A stretch of DNA of 64,000 nt from the NCBI GenBank assembly GCA_047967505.1, contig CM106541.1, one strand, 5' to 3'. Made by a program: the position numbers and the translations under genes. This DNA comes from Dipteris shenzhenensis (lineage: Eukaryota > Polypodiophyta > Polypodiopsida > Gleicheniales). Shown piece after piece: positions 12,545-23,403 of this stretch; position 1 is the stretch's first letter; every line of letters starts with the position of its first letter. Below the pieces are notes generated by a model. The model was given only the letters and a program-made list of their open reading frames with translations, ran no database searches and was not told the origin of the DNA.

Positions 12545-12570
12545 CATATATATATATATATATATATATA
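12240..12570. repeat. Compound microsatellite cluster
   Basis: In order: GA-rich; a strictly alternating purine-pyrimidine run gcgcacgtgcacgcgtgcgt at about 12267; (GA)n to 12337; (AT)n to about 12358; GA-rich; (GT)n to about 12482; a long (GT)n at about 12495-12541; and (TA)n to about 12570. Overlapping open frames that read Ser-Leu or Thr-His repeats are translations of these tracts and not genes. Confidence 0.9.
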
Positions 12571-13507
12571 ACACAAACATAGAGACATCATGTGCTATGT
12601 GCCATTGCAAAACGAACACCCCTCACATCGTAGCAGTAAATTCAAATATGAGGATCGAATAGGCTAAGAATGCAATATGTGAAAGCTTGCGAATAGAAGT
12701 AAAACCGTTTAAAGAATGCAAATATGTGAAAACTAGTTAGCTCGTCCGTTCTCTCTACTCTTTGAATTCTAGAAATGGCCTTGGTATTGTAGATTATCTA
12801 AGGATGAAGCCTAGGCTCTCAATCATTGAGCACTTGGTATATGCACATCTTTTAATACACTTTGAATCATGTGGAGCATTTTATAAAAGTTGTTAGGTAA
12901 GGTTTGAGGTTTTGATTATGGATCGAAGAAATCTCACTCACATCTTATATTACTTATTCGCTTCGAGCCACCACTGGTTGACTATTGTCATAATGGGATT
13001 AAACATTGCAATAGTGATCAACATGATAGAAACAAGAATCAACCATTCATGTAAACACATGCACACACATAAACATAGACATGCACATGCATAGAGACGC
13101 ATGTATAACAACACCAAATGCTCACATACATAGAGATGTACTCAATCACATATGTTCAAATAAACAATGCATACACATGTTGAATACATTTTCCATTTTT
13201 GAGAGCTTATCCCTCTTCCCTATCGATTTTTATTCTTGCTCCCATTGGATGATGGCTTTTCCCCACACTTGATGAATTTTCCATCCAACATCATAGAAAA
13301 GTAAGCTTGAAACCCATGATTACTACTTGAGGCATTCAAATGTCTACTAAACCATGATGCATAACACATTAGCACAATAAGTACTTCAAATTTTTTCTTC
13401 CTCTATTTCCTAAGTAGCACAATGAGATTGATACTAAATTTATGGCACAATCACAACACTGGTCTTGAAACTTGAAATTTTATTTTCTTAAAATTCAGAT
13501 CCCACCT

Positions 13508-13561
13508 TGAGACCCAGCGGAGCAGGTCTCTAACCCGTCATAGACGAGTCATGCTACTCGT
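13508..13561 (+). repeat. Dispersed hairpin-forming repeat C, copy 2
   Basis: Copy of 10819-10870. Here the first stem is GAGACC/GGTCTC and the second CGAGT/ACTCG. Several differences from copy 1 fall in paired positions. Confidence 0.65.
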
Positions 13562-13583
13562 TCATTTAAAGCCCTTGCTCAAT

Positions 13584-13765
13584 CCCCATAAATAGAGAAA
13601 GACAAAACAAACTCTTAAGGCATCAAAAAAAGTCATCAATCATACCTAACAGGTTCTCATGCGCTACCTCTAAACCCCATAAATAGAGAAAGGCAAAACA
13701 AACTCTTAAGGCATTAAAAAAAGTCATCCATCATACCAAACGGGTTCTCATGCGCTACCTCTAAA
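13584..13765 (+). repeat. 91-bp tandem duplication
   Basis: Two adjacent copies, 13584-13674 and 13675-13765, start ccccataaatagagaaag and end gcgctacctctaaa. They differ at a handful of positions. No coding content. Confidence 0.9.
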
Positions 13766-14112
13766 ATAAGTCCGACAAGTCATTTGCTCTCCTACTAGGT
13801 CTTCTCTGTTCACTCTCCCTATTCTCCCTCACCATACATGTGTTCGAACTCCAATCAATTGGACATCAATCCTAATTTTGTGAGAAAAATTCATGTGCCC
13901 TCCTCTTTGTGCCTCTCCCGCTCTCCCTCTCCATCACTCCCCCTCTCTTCATTAATTATTCGCTTTGTTTTTATATTTGATTAACCTATGGCTCTGGGCA
14001 ATTAGTTAGCTTAGCAGGCTGAGAGAAAGAGGAATGTGAGGAGGAGGTGGCAAGGCGGTTGAGGAGAAGCAACTGAGAAGGTAGGGCTGGGAGGTGGCGT
14101 AGAAGGGCTGAA

Positions 14113-14115
<3 letters not shown>

Positions 14116-14204
<89 letters not shown>

Positions 14205-14205
14205 G
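14116..14205 (+). repeat. (GA)n-(GT)n-(GA)n-G microsatellite
   Basis: A long GA tract, then about 28 bp of GT, a short GA tract and a run of nine G. Confidence 0.95.
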
Positions 14206-14381
14206 GGGGGGGGTCGAGCAACTAGGAGATGATAGCCGACTGAAAGGCCAAGATATATAGAGGCAGAGAGGGGCTTCAACAAGGTTCGAGCATGAGCTCG
14301 ATACCTTAATGCATGGGCTTCCGACCTTAGTTTAAATTATCATGTGCCTCCCTCTCTTAATACAAATAGACGAATAAAACT

Positions 14382-14463
14382 CATTTGGGCCCCTACTTGC
14401 CTAATTGACATGGAATTTTATTCATTTGGGCCCCTACTTGCTTAATTGACATGGAAATTTCGA
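14382..14463 (+). repeat. 41-bp tandem duplication
   Basis: catttgggcccctacttgc plus about 22 bp is present twice in a row (14382 and 14423). Confidence 0.9.
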
Positions 14464-14570
14464 CATGATGAAATCACCACTATTAGTTTTACATTTATAG
14501 TATAATGGGCCACCAAATTTGACGAACGGACCTGAATTTACAACGTAATGTCAATTTTGCTTCCCCCCCC

Positions 14571-14780
14571 TCTCATCTTTGTAGAATTCCTTCAAACATA
14601 CATTGCCACACGCACTTATTCACCACGTATTCATCTTTGCTCCCTAATTGTGCTTTCCTCTCATCTTCGGAGAATCCCTTGAAACATACGTTGCTTGCCA
14701 CATGCACTTATTCACCACTTATTCATCTTTGTCACACGCACTTATTTACCACTTATTCATCTTTGCTCCCTATTCGCATC
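14571..14780 (+). repeat. Tandem repeat, about 85-bp unit, 2.4 copies
   Basis: Units contain cacttattcaccacttattc followed by atctttg. The third copy is partial and lacks the leading tctcatctt part. A CT-rich low-complexity stretch follows at 15030-15200. Confidence 0.75.
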
Positions 14781-15504
14781 TATGCTCCCTACAAATTAAT
14801 TAGCTAGTTTTGATCCATTAGAGGATTAAATAAGCTATGTAATTTATTTTTGCTTTGATTAGCTTATGTTTCTCTATGCCTTAATTTATTGCATAAACTA
14901 TGTTAAGGGGGCTTTCCCAATATTTCAAGAGAAGGATCTAACTCAAAACCTTCCTCTTCTCATTTGTGAGCCCTGCCCGTAAGTTCTAAAGTAATATCAC
15001 ACAACCTTTACTTATAGTAATATTATATAATGGTCCCTCATCCTTCTCCCCTCTTTAATGCTTCTCTCCCTCCCCCTTTCCCCTCTCACGTAAGCTTCTC
15101 TCCCTCCCCCCTCTTTAATGCTCCCCCTCCCCCCCTTACCCTTATTCCCCCCTTACCCTTATTTAATATTCCCCCCTTAAGTTTAATTATCCTTTATGCC
15201 CCCTCCCAACACACACCCGTAACTAATTAATTGATTTTCCACGCTGGGGTCCTATTTCAACCCTTCGACGCTAGGGAACACAAGAGAATGCAGCTCATGA
15301 GCAACCTTCATTAAACAATGCGCAACGTGAACCTCTTCTAGTGTGGGAGAACCTTAGCGCTCTCTACCATTACATTGGTAAAGCAGTGTTAAACCATATA
15401 TTCCCGTAAACACCGACGGAAATGGAGGTCTCCAGGCCTTGGACTTGACTTTGAACTTAAACCTCAGACAGTAAGAAATTGAGCCATTTCTCGTTTCCTT
15501 GCGA

Positions 15505-16278
15505 TCAATCGTTAGCTGTAACTGCAATTGATACACCCTTCACCCATTTAGAGGTGGCTGCCCTCCTTCTCGATCCGTATTCCGAAACGAATCCGTTCTC
15601 CTCATCTGAATCCTCCCTCGCAACGGGAAACAAATCCATTGGAGCCACGCCAGCCAAGCCTGTTAGGTCCCGGGCTCCTGCAAACTTGAAGCAACAGCTG
15701 ATGTACTGGTCTTTCAATTTCTTCAGCGGGTAGAGAAGACAGGCCAAAATCCTATAAGAAGCCTTCTTGCCACGCCTGTTCACTGGCGGACGTTGTTGGG
15801 TACTGTGTCTTGGCTCGACTGGTGGCAGGAAATCCGCTTCTTCCCTTACCATTGGAAGCCCCCCGACGCTGTTGTCACGGTAAGTATGGCGTTTCAGCGA
15901 ACTGCTTAGCTTCGAGCTGGGGTATTCCAACTGCCCTCTATTCTCTCCCATTCCTGCGGAAAACGTCTCACTACCCCCCACGCTCCAGCTGGCTCTCTGA
16001 TAAATGAGTTTACGAAAACGTGTATGTGAGACGTCGCGCAGATACGCGGAAGATAGCGGTAGTACAGAAGCAGCGCAATGAGAAGGCGAGAGTCCTTGCA
16101 ACTCATCCATGCCGGCAGGACTTCTGATTCCCGTGCAGACCCTTTCCAGGATAAAGCAATGGAGTCCGGAAACGCATCTTGCAGCAGATAGATTGGAAAA
16201 GGTGAGGATCTGCGGTGACACTAGATGAGATGAGGAAAGATGGGAGGCCCAGTTCGAAGGCGAATTACAGTTCAACAT
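15505..16278 (-). CDS. Hypothetical small gene, 257 codons
   Basis: An uninterrupted minus-strand frame in an island with more G+C than its surroundings. It starts at an ATG (protein start MLNCNSPSNW); an alternative start at 16107 (MDELQG) gives 200 codons. I recognise no family. Visible features are a Ser-rich N-terminal half, a basic Pro/Arg/Lys stretch (RPPVNRRGKKASYR), then a hydrophobic and basic segment with two cysteines (LKKLKDQYISCCFKFAG), an acidic patch (DSDEENG) and a final SRRRAATSKWVKG. There is no signal peptide or membrane span. A 150-bp tandem duplication lies about 0.6-0.9 kb upstream. It could still be a chance frame, or an exon of a larger gene. Confidence 0.4.
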   Translation of the reverse strand: MLNCNSPSNWASHLSSSHLVSPQILTFSNLSAARCVSGLHCFILERVCTGIRSPAGMDELQGLSPSHCAASVLPLSSAYLRDVSHTRFRKLIYQRASWSVGGSETFSAGMGENRGQLEYPSSKLSSSLKRHTYRDNSVGGLPMVREEADFLPPVEPRHSTQQRPPVNRRGKKASYRILACLLYPLKKLKDQYISCCFKFAGARDLTGLAGVAPMDLFPVAREDSDEENGFVSEYGSRRRAATSKWVKGVSIAVTAND

Positions 16279-16857
16279 GCCACACTAGAGCTCTAAATAG
16301 CGGTGGGTTTTGGACACGTTGAAGACAATGTCCGGAGGGCATGAACGAGTCCCGACTACAACAGTGGAGCCATCAGAATTCCGGAGTGGGCAGAAAAGAC
16401 GTTGAGGAAACAACTTTCTGATCGTCAATCACTGCAGGACGATTTAATGCGTGTCAAGCAATAGCCCTGCTGCAAAACGTGAAGGAACGGAAGGGCCGCC
16501 CTTATTTAGGGACTAGACCCGGCCCTGGCGGACCTAGCCAGAGGCCCCGAGCTCGTCGCCTACTCGAAGATTGTTGCGATGATAGAAAAGGAAAATACAT
16601 TAGACGACGATTATCGATACATCCCTCATATCTGCTGAGAGCTTTTCAAGTTCCAAAAACAACGCGGTTGACCGCCTACATCCCGGCTTGAAATTTCACC
16701 GTTGTCTGCCATGTGGTATCCATGTGGCACCTCCGCATTGGCCCAAGAACAGGCCTCATTATTACTGGCTCCAACTACCAAGGTCTTAAGACGACCAAGC
16801 TCGCCAGTCGCAAGGTCTCGAATCTCAGCAAGCTTTTTTGAGGTGACGATATTCGTC

Positions 16858-17157
16858 GACCTCGCTCGTGGTAAGTATCTCCCAAACTCCCACAACTCTA
16901 TCTTTTTCAATTCCAATCGCCCCCCCCATGACACTCCACGTGATGGAATGGCTCATGGTCAACCGCTTGACCAATGGCTCGTAGCCGTTGGTCGCTTGCC
17001 AATGAGTGACCTCGCTCGTGGTAAGTACCTCCCAAACTCCCACAACTCTATCTTTTTCAATTCCAACTGCCCCCCCCATGACACTCCATGTGAGGGAATG
17101 GCTCATGGTCGATCGCCTGACCAATGGCTCGCAGCCGTTAGTCGCTTGCCATTGCCC
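16858..17157 (+). repeat. 150-bp tandem duplication upstream of the 257-codon frame
   Basis: Two adjacent copies (16858-17007, 17008-17157) begin gacctcgctcgtggtaagta. They carry a run of seven or eight C and the text tgaccaatggctcg. Copy 1 holds a G-box core CACGTG at 16937-16942; in copy 2 the same place reads CATGTG. Because 150 is a multiple of three, a plus-strand frame runs through both copies, but it has no recognisable domain. Confidence 0.85.
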
Positions 17158-17159
17158 GT

Positions 17160-18839
17160 GAGCACTTTCTTTCCCAAAAATGCCTCCCCCAGCCCACCAT
17201 TCCCCTATACTTCAAGGCTCCTCCTTGCAAGGCTTTTCGTCAACAAATATTTTTGGGATTGGAAAATTTGTGAAAACTTCAAGCTCAGAAATACTAGAGC
17301 TACCCATGCTGCATTACATGCATTGATTTTAAAGCTTTTTATGCAGGCTTTAAGAAAGAATACAACTTAAAACCTTCTATTTTCAAATTTGAAGGTTAAT
17401 TCTTCCAAAATATGCTCCACTTAATAGTAAACCTCGATTTTTCAGGAACACTTCTCCAAGCTCATAAAATAGGATAAATTTCATAAGTTTACACAATAGT
17501 CAGAAGTGATAGGATGGTGTTAATTTATAACCAAAAAAATCAGCTTTTGTTACCTTTTTAAAAAAATCTTTAAGTTAAAATCAATCACATGACACCCAAT
17601 CCAAGTTTTTCGTGAATATGCTTCGCACCTCGTCCTCTCTAGCCTCCTTCTAGTCGATTCTGTTGAATGCTTCCATCTTTATGCCTTTGCTAACTTAACT
17701 CACATGACCCTCATTTGACCATCATGCATAAGACAAATCTTCTACCATGGATTTCTATACATTGTCCACCATGGAGTTCTAACATGTCCTCATGGACACT
17801 CATGTATGTGTGTGTGTTTCTTGACATCCCGCACCTTTATTGACATTTCAACTTTCCAAGGAGTAAGTAGGTACCATACAAAACAGTCTGGTGAAGCACT
17901 AACCTCACCTTTTTGGCTCAAAGGTTTGGTGAAGTCACCTACTTAAAGATGTTTTAAGTACATGCTTGGTGAGCTCTCATGGTTGAACACTTTCTCCAAG
18001 TACAAATGCATCTTTCACCTAAAAATCTACCCATAAGCTAACAACCCACTTTGATAAGGTCCACTCACCAAATTGTTACTCTCAATACCTACACTCTTTG
18101 TCCAACAATGGTGGGGCTTGCAACTAGTTGGTATGCATTCTTGTTATTGTCAAAGGAATTATTCTAGCTAAGAATTTCTCAAATTCAAGTATTTTCGATA
18201 CCTTGAGCATTTCTCTTACACTCGAATTACTTCTTCCAGTCCATGGAATATTGTCTAATACTAAGAAAAGTACTTTTCTTGCTCTTCACTTGACTTAGTT
18301 TTTCTTCTTATCCTCAACAAAACAGCATGCTATTGGAAAACAAATGTATTAAAGAAAATTTCCCTTGGTTTTGGAAAAAATAACTTGGCCAATCTCTATG
18401 CAGTTATCAATGGAACCTACTAAATGTTATGAACAATATACCCCATAAGTGAGAAGATAACCATGAAGGAGTTCGCATTTGATAATAGTCTAACATAGGC
18501 ATTATGAAACTATAATCAACAATCACTTTTTTATCATCATGAAAATAAATATCTATCCTAGCATGCAAAATATGACCTAAGATGTACAATAGGATCACTT
18601 CCGCCTAGTCCCTACCACTAATAGTTCAAAGTTGGGGTCCTCAAAATTTGTCTATCATTTTTGCCCACCCCTCAGCTATGGTGGCAGACATTCATGCCCA
18701 GAAGGATCCTTTTGATTTACCTTGTTAGAATTATCACCAAACAATGTTGGGCAAAGTGGGGAAAACCCTACTTGGACGGTACCTCCTTGATAGTAATTGG
18801 CTAATGGAGCCATGGCTCAACTAGTGGGGGTACTAAAGG
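17160..18839. other. No gene recognised
   Basis: AT-rich, with short frames on both strands. Parts may be the decayed gag end of the gypsy remnant that follows, but I find no motif to support that. Confidence 0.4.
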
Positions 18840-19165
18840 ACACTAAAATCAAAAATTTTGGCCTGACATATCGGGTGTTCTTTGTTGTTATAAACTTTTC
18901 AACCAGTTAAATTTATACAAAATCATACTAGGTAGACCCTTCTTGAATAAGGTAGGATTGGTCCATGATTGACAAGCCAATACTATTTACCTATGAAAGG
19001 ACGAGCAAGTGGATCTCCAAACTTAGAAGGCTCACCCTATGTTTGGAAATCTATTCGCAGCCAAACTTGACACAAATAATATGAAAACATCAAGAAATAT
19101 GTTCAAAGCTTATAAGAAAGAGGCCTAAAGATGCTTGGTGTGCTCCTTTACCCAAGTTAGAAGAC
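18840..19165 (+). pseudogene. Ty3/gypsy protease-region remnant
   Basis: One frame reads FGLTYRVFFVVINFST. After a frameshift, another reads KIILGRPFLNKVGLVHD, which matches the conserved end of retropepsin-type domains (ILGRPFL). Related text continues to about 19160 with several stops. The DTG active-site part is not visible. This is an old, inactive gypsy fragment. Confidence 0.5.
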
Positions 19166-19639
19166 TACATTAGCCATAATAGATCCAGCAATTGCTATAG
19201 GGACTCAAATTATGCACCTTGACAATGATAAACCTACCACCATTATACCTTTTTACACCATAAGATTTGTACTACCTAATTAAAAAAACTCAAAAACTCA
19301 AAACATGACAAGCAACTTGTTTTTGTTGTAAAAGGTGTTCGAAAGCAGTTATTTTGAGGAGTAGAGGAAGTTTATGAGTGTCCTGGGCTTGGGATAAGGG
19401 TGATGCTCCTACTTTGTGTCATACTAGAGCCTTGCTTATATATGAGAGACTCTTTTGATTAGCGTTACTCTTTCTATTAGTGTTCTTGTTTGCGAAAGTA
19501 GTGTGGGTTGTAGGAGACAAGGTGTGCTAATGAAATATATGAGTTGCCAGCCCTTTTCTACTGTTTGGTGTATGTTTGTGTGTTAGAGGGCTACCAATAA
19601 AAGTCACCCACGGTCCTTTTGTTTCTCCCATCACTATTT

Positions 19640-20086
19640 TGGATCCCCCAATAATGAATTTCCTCTAGAATTCTTGGTGACTGAGAAGAAGCAGCATCTG
19701 ATCAAGAAGCTCCCAAGTCAGGGTCCTAGAGTTCCGAATCTAGCACCTACTCACCATCCCACAGTCTCTGCAGTAGCGACTATGAACATGAATATTGAAT
19801 GGTGAGATTCTTAACTTCCATGTACAAATCGATGTTTCAGTTTTTAGAGTTGGGTCCTCTTACAAGTAGTGTATACTTACCCTTTCAATAAATGTGCAGG
19901 TGTGTTTTCTGTGGGCTTGGACTTTCTCAAGAAACTATTGATGTGTTTTTTGCACCATGCTTGCACACATACCACATCATATGTGCAGCCGCTTCCATTT
20001 TTCTGAGAACTTGCAATGTATTCATCCGTCTTGCAATGTATTGGTGTCAAATGCATGGTTGGCTGCCATGGGCTTTGATAAAGCAA
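19640..20086 (+). pseudogene. RING-like 5' exons of a transposase-like gene
   Basis: A first exon, about 19640-19801, reads EFPLEFLVTEKKQHLIKKLP and on to NMNIEW. It ends at a GT donor and joins in phase to an AG acceptor at 19898-19899. The second exon (19900-20086) reads CVFCG, then CLHTYHIIC (19958-19984), then in another frame CIHPSC (20017-20034) and NVLVSNAWLAAMGFDKA. The cysteine/histidine pattern C-x2-C, C-x2-(Y)H-x2-C, C-x4-C is RING-like. A frameshift between 19984 and 20017 breaks the domain. From memory, this zinc-binding module precedes transposase-like domains in uncharacterised plant proteins. I treat it as the front of the gene whose rear lies at 24769-26690; the join across the repeat block is inferred. 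Confidence 0.55.
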
Positions 20087-20159
20087 GTATATTTTTTTCA
20101 CTCTTTTTTTCTTATTACTTATTGCTCAATAGAGTAATATAATATTGTACATGCTGAAC

Positions 20160-21378
20160 ATTTGAAGTTAGTTATTTAGTACTAAATAGTACTATTTATG
20201 TGATTTAGCAATATTTAGGATTTAGAACTATTTGGCATTTAGCAATATTTAACATTTTGCAGTATCTAGACTTTAGTACTATTTAACACTATTTAGCATT
20301 TAGTTGTATTCAGCACTATTTAGCATTCAATAGTACTATTTAGCTTTTAGTACTATTTAGCACTATCTAGCACTACTAGTACTATTTGTGTCAGCACTAT
20401 TTAGCATTAAACACTATTTGGCATTTAGTAGTATTTGTCATTTAGTACTATTTAGCACTATTTAGCATCAAGTACTATTTAGCATTTAGTACTAAAATCA
20501 TAAGCATTTAGTACTATTTGACACTATCTAGCATTGCTAGTACAATTATGTTTCAGCACTATCTAGCACTGCTAGTACTATGTATTTAGTACTAAAAGGA
20601 TTGCTAAACAAGCTAAATACTACTAAGCATTTAGTATTAGTTGGCATTTAGTACTATTTAGCACTATCTAGCACTACTAGTACTATGTGTTTCAACACTA
20701 TTTAACATTTAACACTATTTGGCATTTAGTAGTATTTGGCATTAGTACTATTCAACACTATTTAGCATTTAGGACTATTCAACATATAGTAATATTAGCA
20801 CCACCTAGCATGTAGTACTATATATGATTTAGTACTAAAAGGATAGCCTAAAAGGCTAAATACTACTAAGCATTTAGTACCATTTAGCACTATCTATCAT
20901 TTAGTACTATTTAGTATTTAGTACTATTTAGTTTTTAGAACTATAATTTAGTATTTAGTACTATTCATCATTTAGTACTATTCAACATTCAGTACTATTT
21001 AGCATTTAATACTATTTATCATCTACTATTCAACACTCTAAGTTAGCAGTTAGTACTATTTAATATATAGCATTTAGTACTATTTAGTACTATTTAGTAC
21101 TAGTTAGCACTTAGTACTATTTAGTATCAGTAGTATTTAGCAGTATTTAGTATTATTTAGTATCAGTAGTATTTAGTAGTATCTAGCACTAGTTAGCACT
21201 TAGTACTATTTAGTACCTTAGTTAGCACTTAGTATTATCTAGCAATATTAGGATTAGCATTAGTACTATTTAGTACTTAGCAATATTAGTAGCATTTAGT
21301 ACTATGTAGCAATACTTAGCAATATTAGTAGTATTTAACACTATTAGTAGCACTTAGCACTTAGTACTATTTAGTACC
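20160..21378. repeat. TAGTACTATTTAGCA repeat, block 1
   Basis: About 1.2 kb of irregular repeats of the words tttagtacta, ctatttagca and ctatttagtac, with no fixed period. The core AGTACT is palindromic, so both strands look alike. The block separates the RING-like exons from the acidic exons and so sits in an intron-like gap. Confidence 0.9.
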
Positions 21379-21393
21379 AATCACATCTGAACT

Positions 21394-21503
21394 CCAACAC
21401 AACCAATGGAAATATGGCCCTTGAGGTGTCCCCTTAAGGGGCAAGGGCTGTGTTGGAATATGTCCCTTGCCCCTAAAGGGGACCCCTCAAGGGCCATATT
21501 TCC
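21394..21503. repeat. Near-perfect inverted repeat, 40-bp arms
   Basis: The left arm 21408-21447 (ggaaatatggcccttgagg ...) and right arm 21464-21503 (... ctcaagggccatatttcc) are almost exact reverse complements around a 16-base loop. Each arm also contains a smaller inverted repeat (ccccttaagggg, cccctaaagggg). A second possible pairing is ccaacaca (21394) with tgtgttgg (21449). Confidence 0.9.
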
Positions 21504-21599
21504 TTCAAGTTTAAATACTATTATTTTTTTTATTATTGTCTATCTTTAAATAATATATTTACCTTTTGAAATCAATTTTAAATAATTGTTCTTTTCCTT

Positions 21600-22372
21600 A
21601 CACAAATAAGTAAAGACACTGAAATGCCATGTCCAAAAAGTTTGAAGACTGGTACAAAGCAAGGTGAAGCTGTTGAAAATGAGAAATGCAAAACTCTTAA
21701 CATTTCAAATGTGTTCATAGACACCAAGAAAGAACAGTAGGTAGAGGGGCATGCCTCATGTGGAAAAGAAGACAATGAACAACTATTCGATGGAAGTCGG
21801 TTGGAAGATGACAACTCCTTGGAGGATGTTGGGGATCAGAAATATGATGAGGATGAAATGTTGGACAAAGTAAAAAAGCAGCAGGCAATGGCACAAGGGA
21901 ACCTGAAAGTTGCAAAGGAGAGAGGTAGGACTTTTTTTTTCCTATGTGGCCAAAAGAGAGTATTTAGTTTTATAAGTTCCTATTTTATCTATTTCATTTA
22001 TTCATGTTTTATATATTGCATCTATTCATGTATTATATATTGTTCAGCAAATGAAAGTTTTCCAGTTAAGGAAGCTCCTACTAAGATGAAGTGCCACATA
22101 CAACACAAGAAGAAATATGCTATGCAATCATTATACAAAAGCTAGAATATAGAGGAAAAGGAGGGTATGTATTTTTTTGCGAAGATGCACATTTACAATC
22201 TTCTGTGTACAGCACCTCAAACGCATTTTTGATCTGACTTTATTTCTTTGTAGACAATCTAACTGGAGACATCGAAGATGATCAGCACTTAGATGAAGAT
22301 GATCTACTGAACTTGGATGAACACTACTACACACAGATCCTATTGCGATGTTTAAGTATTGATGTTTAGCGC
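21600..22372 (+). pseudogene. Acidic middle exons of the transposase-like gene
   Basis: Three exon-like pieces join in phase: up to 21924, then 22048-22164, then 22254 to about 22370. Each boundary has GT and AG, and the joined codons stay in one frame (GAGAG/CAAAT gives Ala; GGAGG/ACAAT gives Asp). The text is charged: SLEDVGDQKYDEDEMLDKVKK, then NESFPVKEAPTKMKC, then DNLTGDIEDDQHLDEDDLL. Two in-frame stops (near 21737 and 22144) show decay. Such an acidic linker between a zinc domain and a catalytic domain is plausible. Membership in the same gene rests on position and strand. Confidence 0.45.
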
Positions 22373-22414
22373 ACACGGGGTGCTAATCATTGGTATTGGA
22401 AGCGTGCCTCATGA

Positions 22415-22520
22415 AGCATCACTATATAGCGACTTTAGGCAAACGTCACTATATAGCGATGTCTATCAGAATTGTAAGTGTCGCTATATAGCGACACTGA
22501 GATATTTTTTTATAGTGACG
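22415..22520. repeat. Triplet of cactatatagcga motifs with a 22-bp perfect palindrome
   Basis: The motif occurs near 22420, 22447 and 22480. The last forms a perfect palindrome, 22477-22498 (agtgtcgctatatagcgaca plus ct). Such ends resemble terminal inverted repeats of a small DNA transposon, here nested or head to head. No transposase is nearby that I can link to it. Confidence 0.7.
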
Positions 22521-22689
22521 TTTTACAAAGAGTTTTTTTTCTCATATCGATCTTAAAGATTAGTTTTCTCCAATGGCAATCTTTTTTAAATTTTCATACA
22601 TGTTTGATCTTTTGAGAGAATAAAAGTATGAGAGCATGTACATCAAGCCTTTGAAGCTCATATATTCATGTCCAAGTTTGAGATGAAAA

Positions 22690-23403
22690 AATCAGTGAAG
22701 AGCATTTACATCAATGGTCTCATCTTGAGCCAAGTCTAATGCACCAAACAAATCTATCTCTAACTCTATACCGAGTTGATCTCCTATACCGTCATCGTAC
22801 TCTAGCATCGTACATTCACCTAAAAGTACTTGATCATCTTCTTCAATAAAGTGTGGTGATTTTTGATGATCATTGTCTTCTTCCTCAATATCGTGATCTC
22901 CATCTTCCTCCCATACGATGTCATTATGCGCATCTTCCTCTTGGCTCATATTGTGATCATCTTCTTCACTATATTCATCTGGATCAATTGGATCCGGCAT
23001 TGGTAGTGGCATCTCCATATCCACATCTCTATCTTCAAAAATTTTCTTACTTCGTGGTGAAACTTGAATCATGTACCACCATCTTGGAATTCAAGCACGG
23101 AATCTAAAGAAACATCGCGTGGACATAAAACAAGCTTTCTTCAAATGAGCAGATGGAGGTCGAAAGCGTAGACAGGATTCCTTAAGTTGTGAGGTTCTTC
23201 AATGTGTTTTCTAGTTCTGGAAAGACAACACCAGGGTTTCCCCAAACAAGAAGGATGTTTGTGGGCATAGTTTTGGCCCAAAAAAGTATGCAATACATCA
23301 GACCCATTTCTTGGAGCTCACAGAGGTGCATCTTCCTTCTTTCAATGAAGCCTAAGTTACACACTATTATTTGGTACTCTTTACAACTATTTAGTACTAT
23401 CAA
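22690..23403 (-). pseudogene. Acidic ORF, possible C-terminal end of a CACTA-type protein
   Basis: A clean 126-codon minus-strand frame (22692-23072) reads MIQVSPRSKKIFED, then a long Asp/Glu-rich tail (DPDEYSEEDDHNMSQEEDAH ...). Upstream, interrupted frames to 23403 appear to belong to it. The text RWWYMIQVSPRS, followed by an acidic tail, is how I remember the C-termini of some plant CACTA-associated proteins, but this is a weak match. It lies opposite to the surrounding transposase-like gene, so it would be an insertion into that gene's intron. Confidence 0.35.

Noticed and set aside
12154-12662. Frames reading Ser-Leu, Thr-His or Cys-Val repeats
   Set aside because: Direct translations of the (GA)n and (GT)n tracts.
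13500-13565. Hammerhead ribozyme (retrozyme) in the structured repeat
   Set aside because: The required CTGATGA and GAAA core words are absent on both strands.
16702-17370. 222-codon plus-strand frame
   Set aside because: Length comes from the 150-bp tandem duplication being a multiple of three; no recognisable domain or codon coherence.
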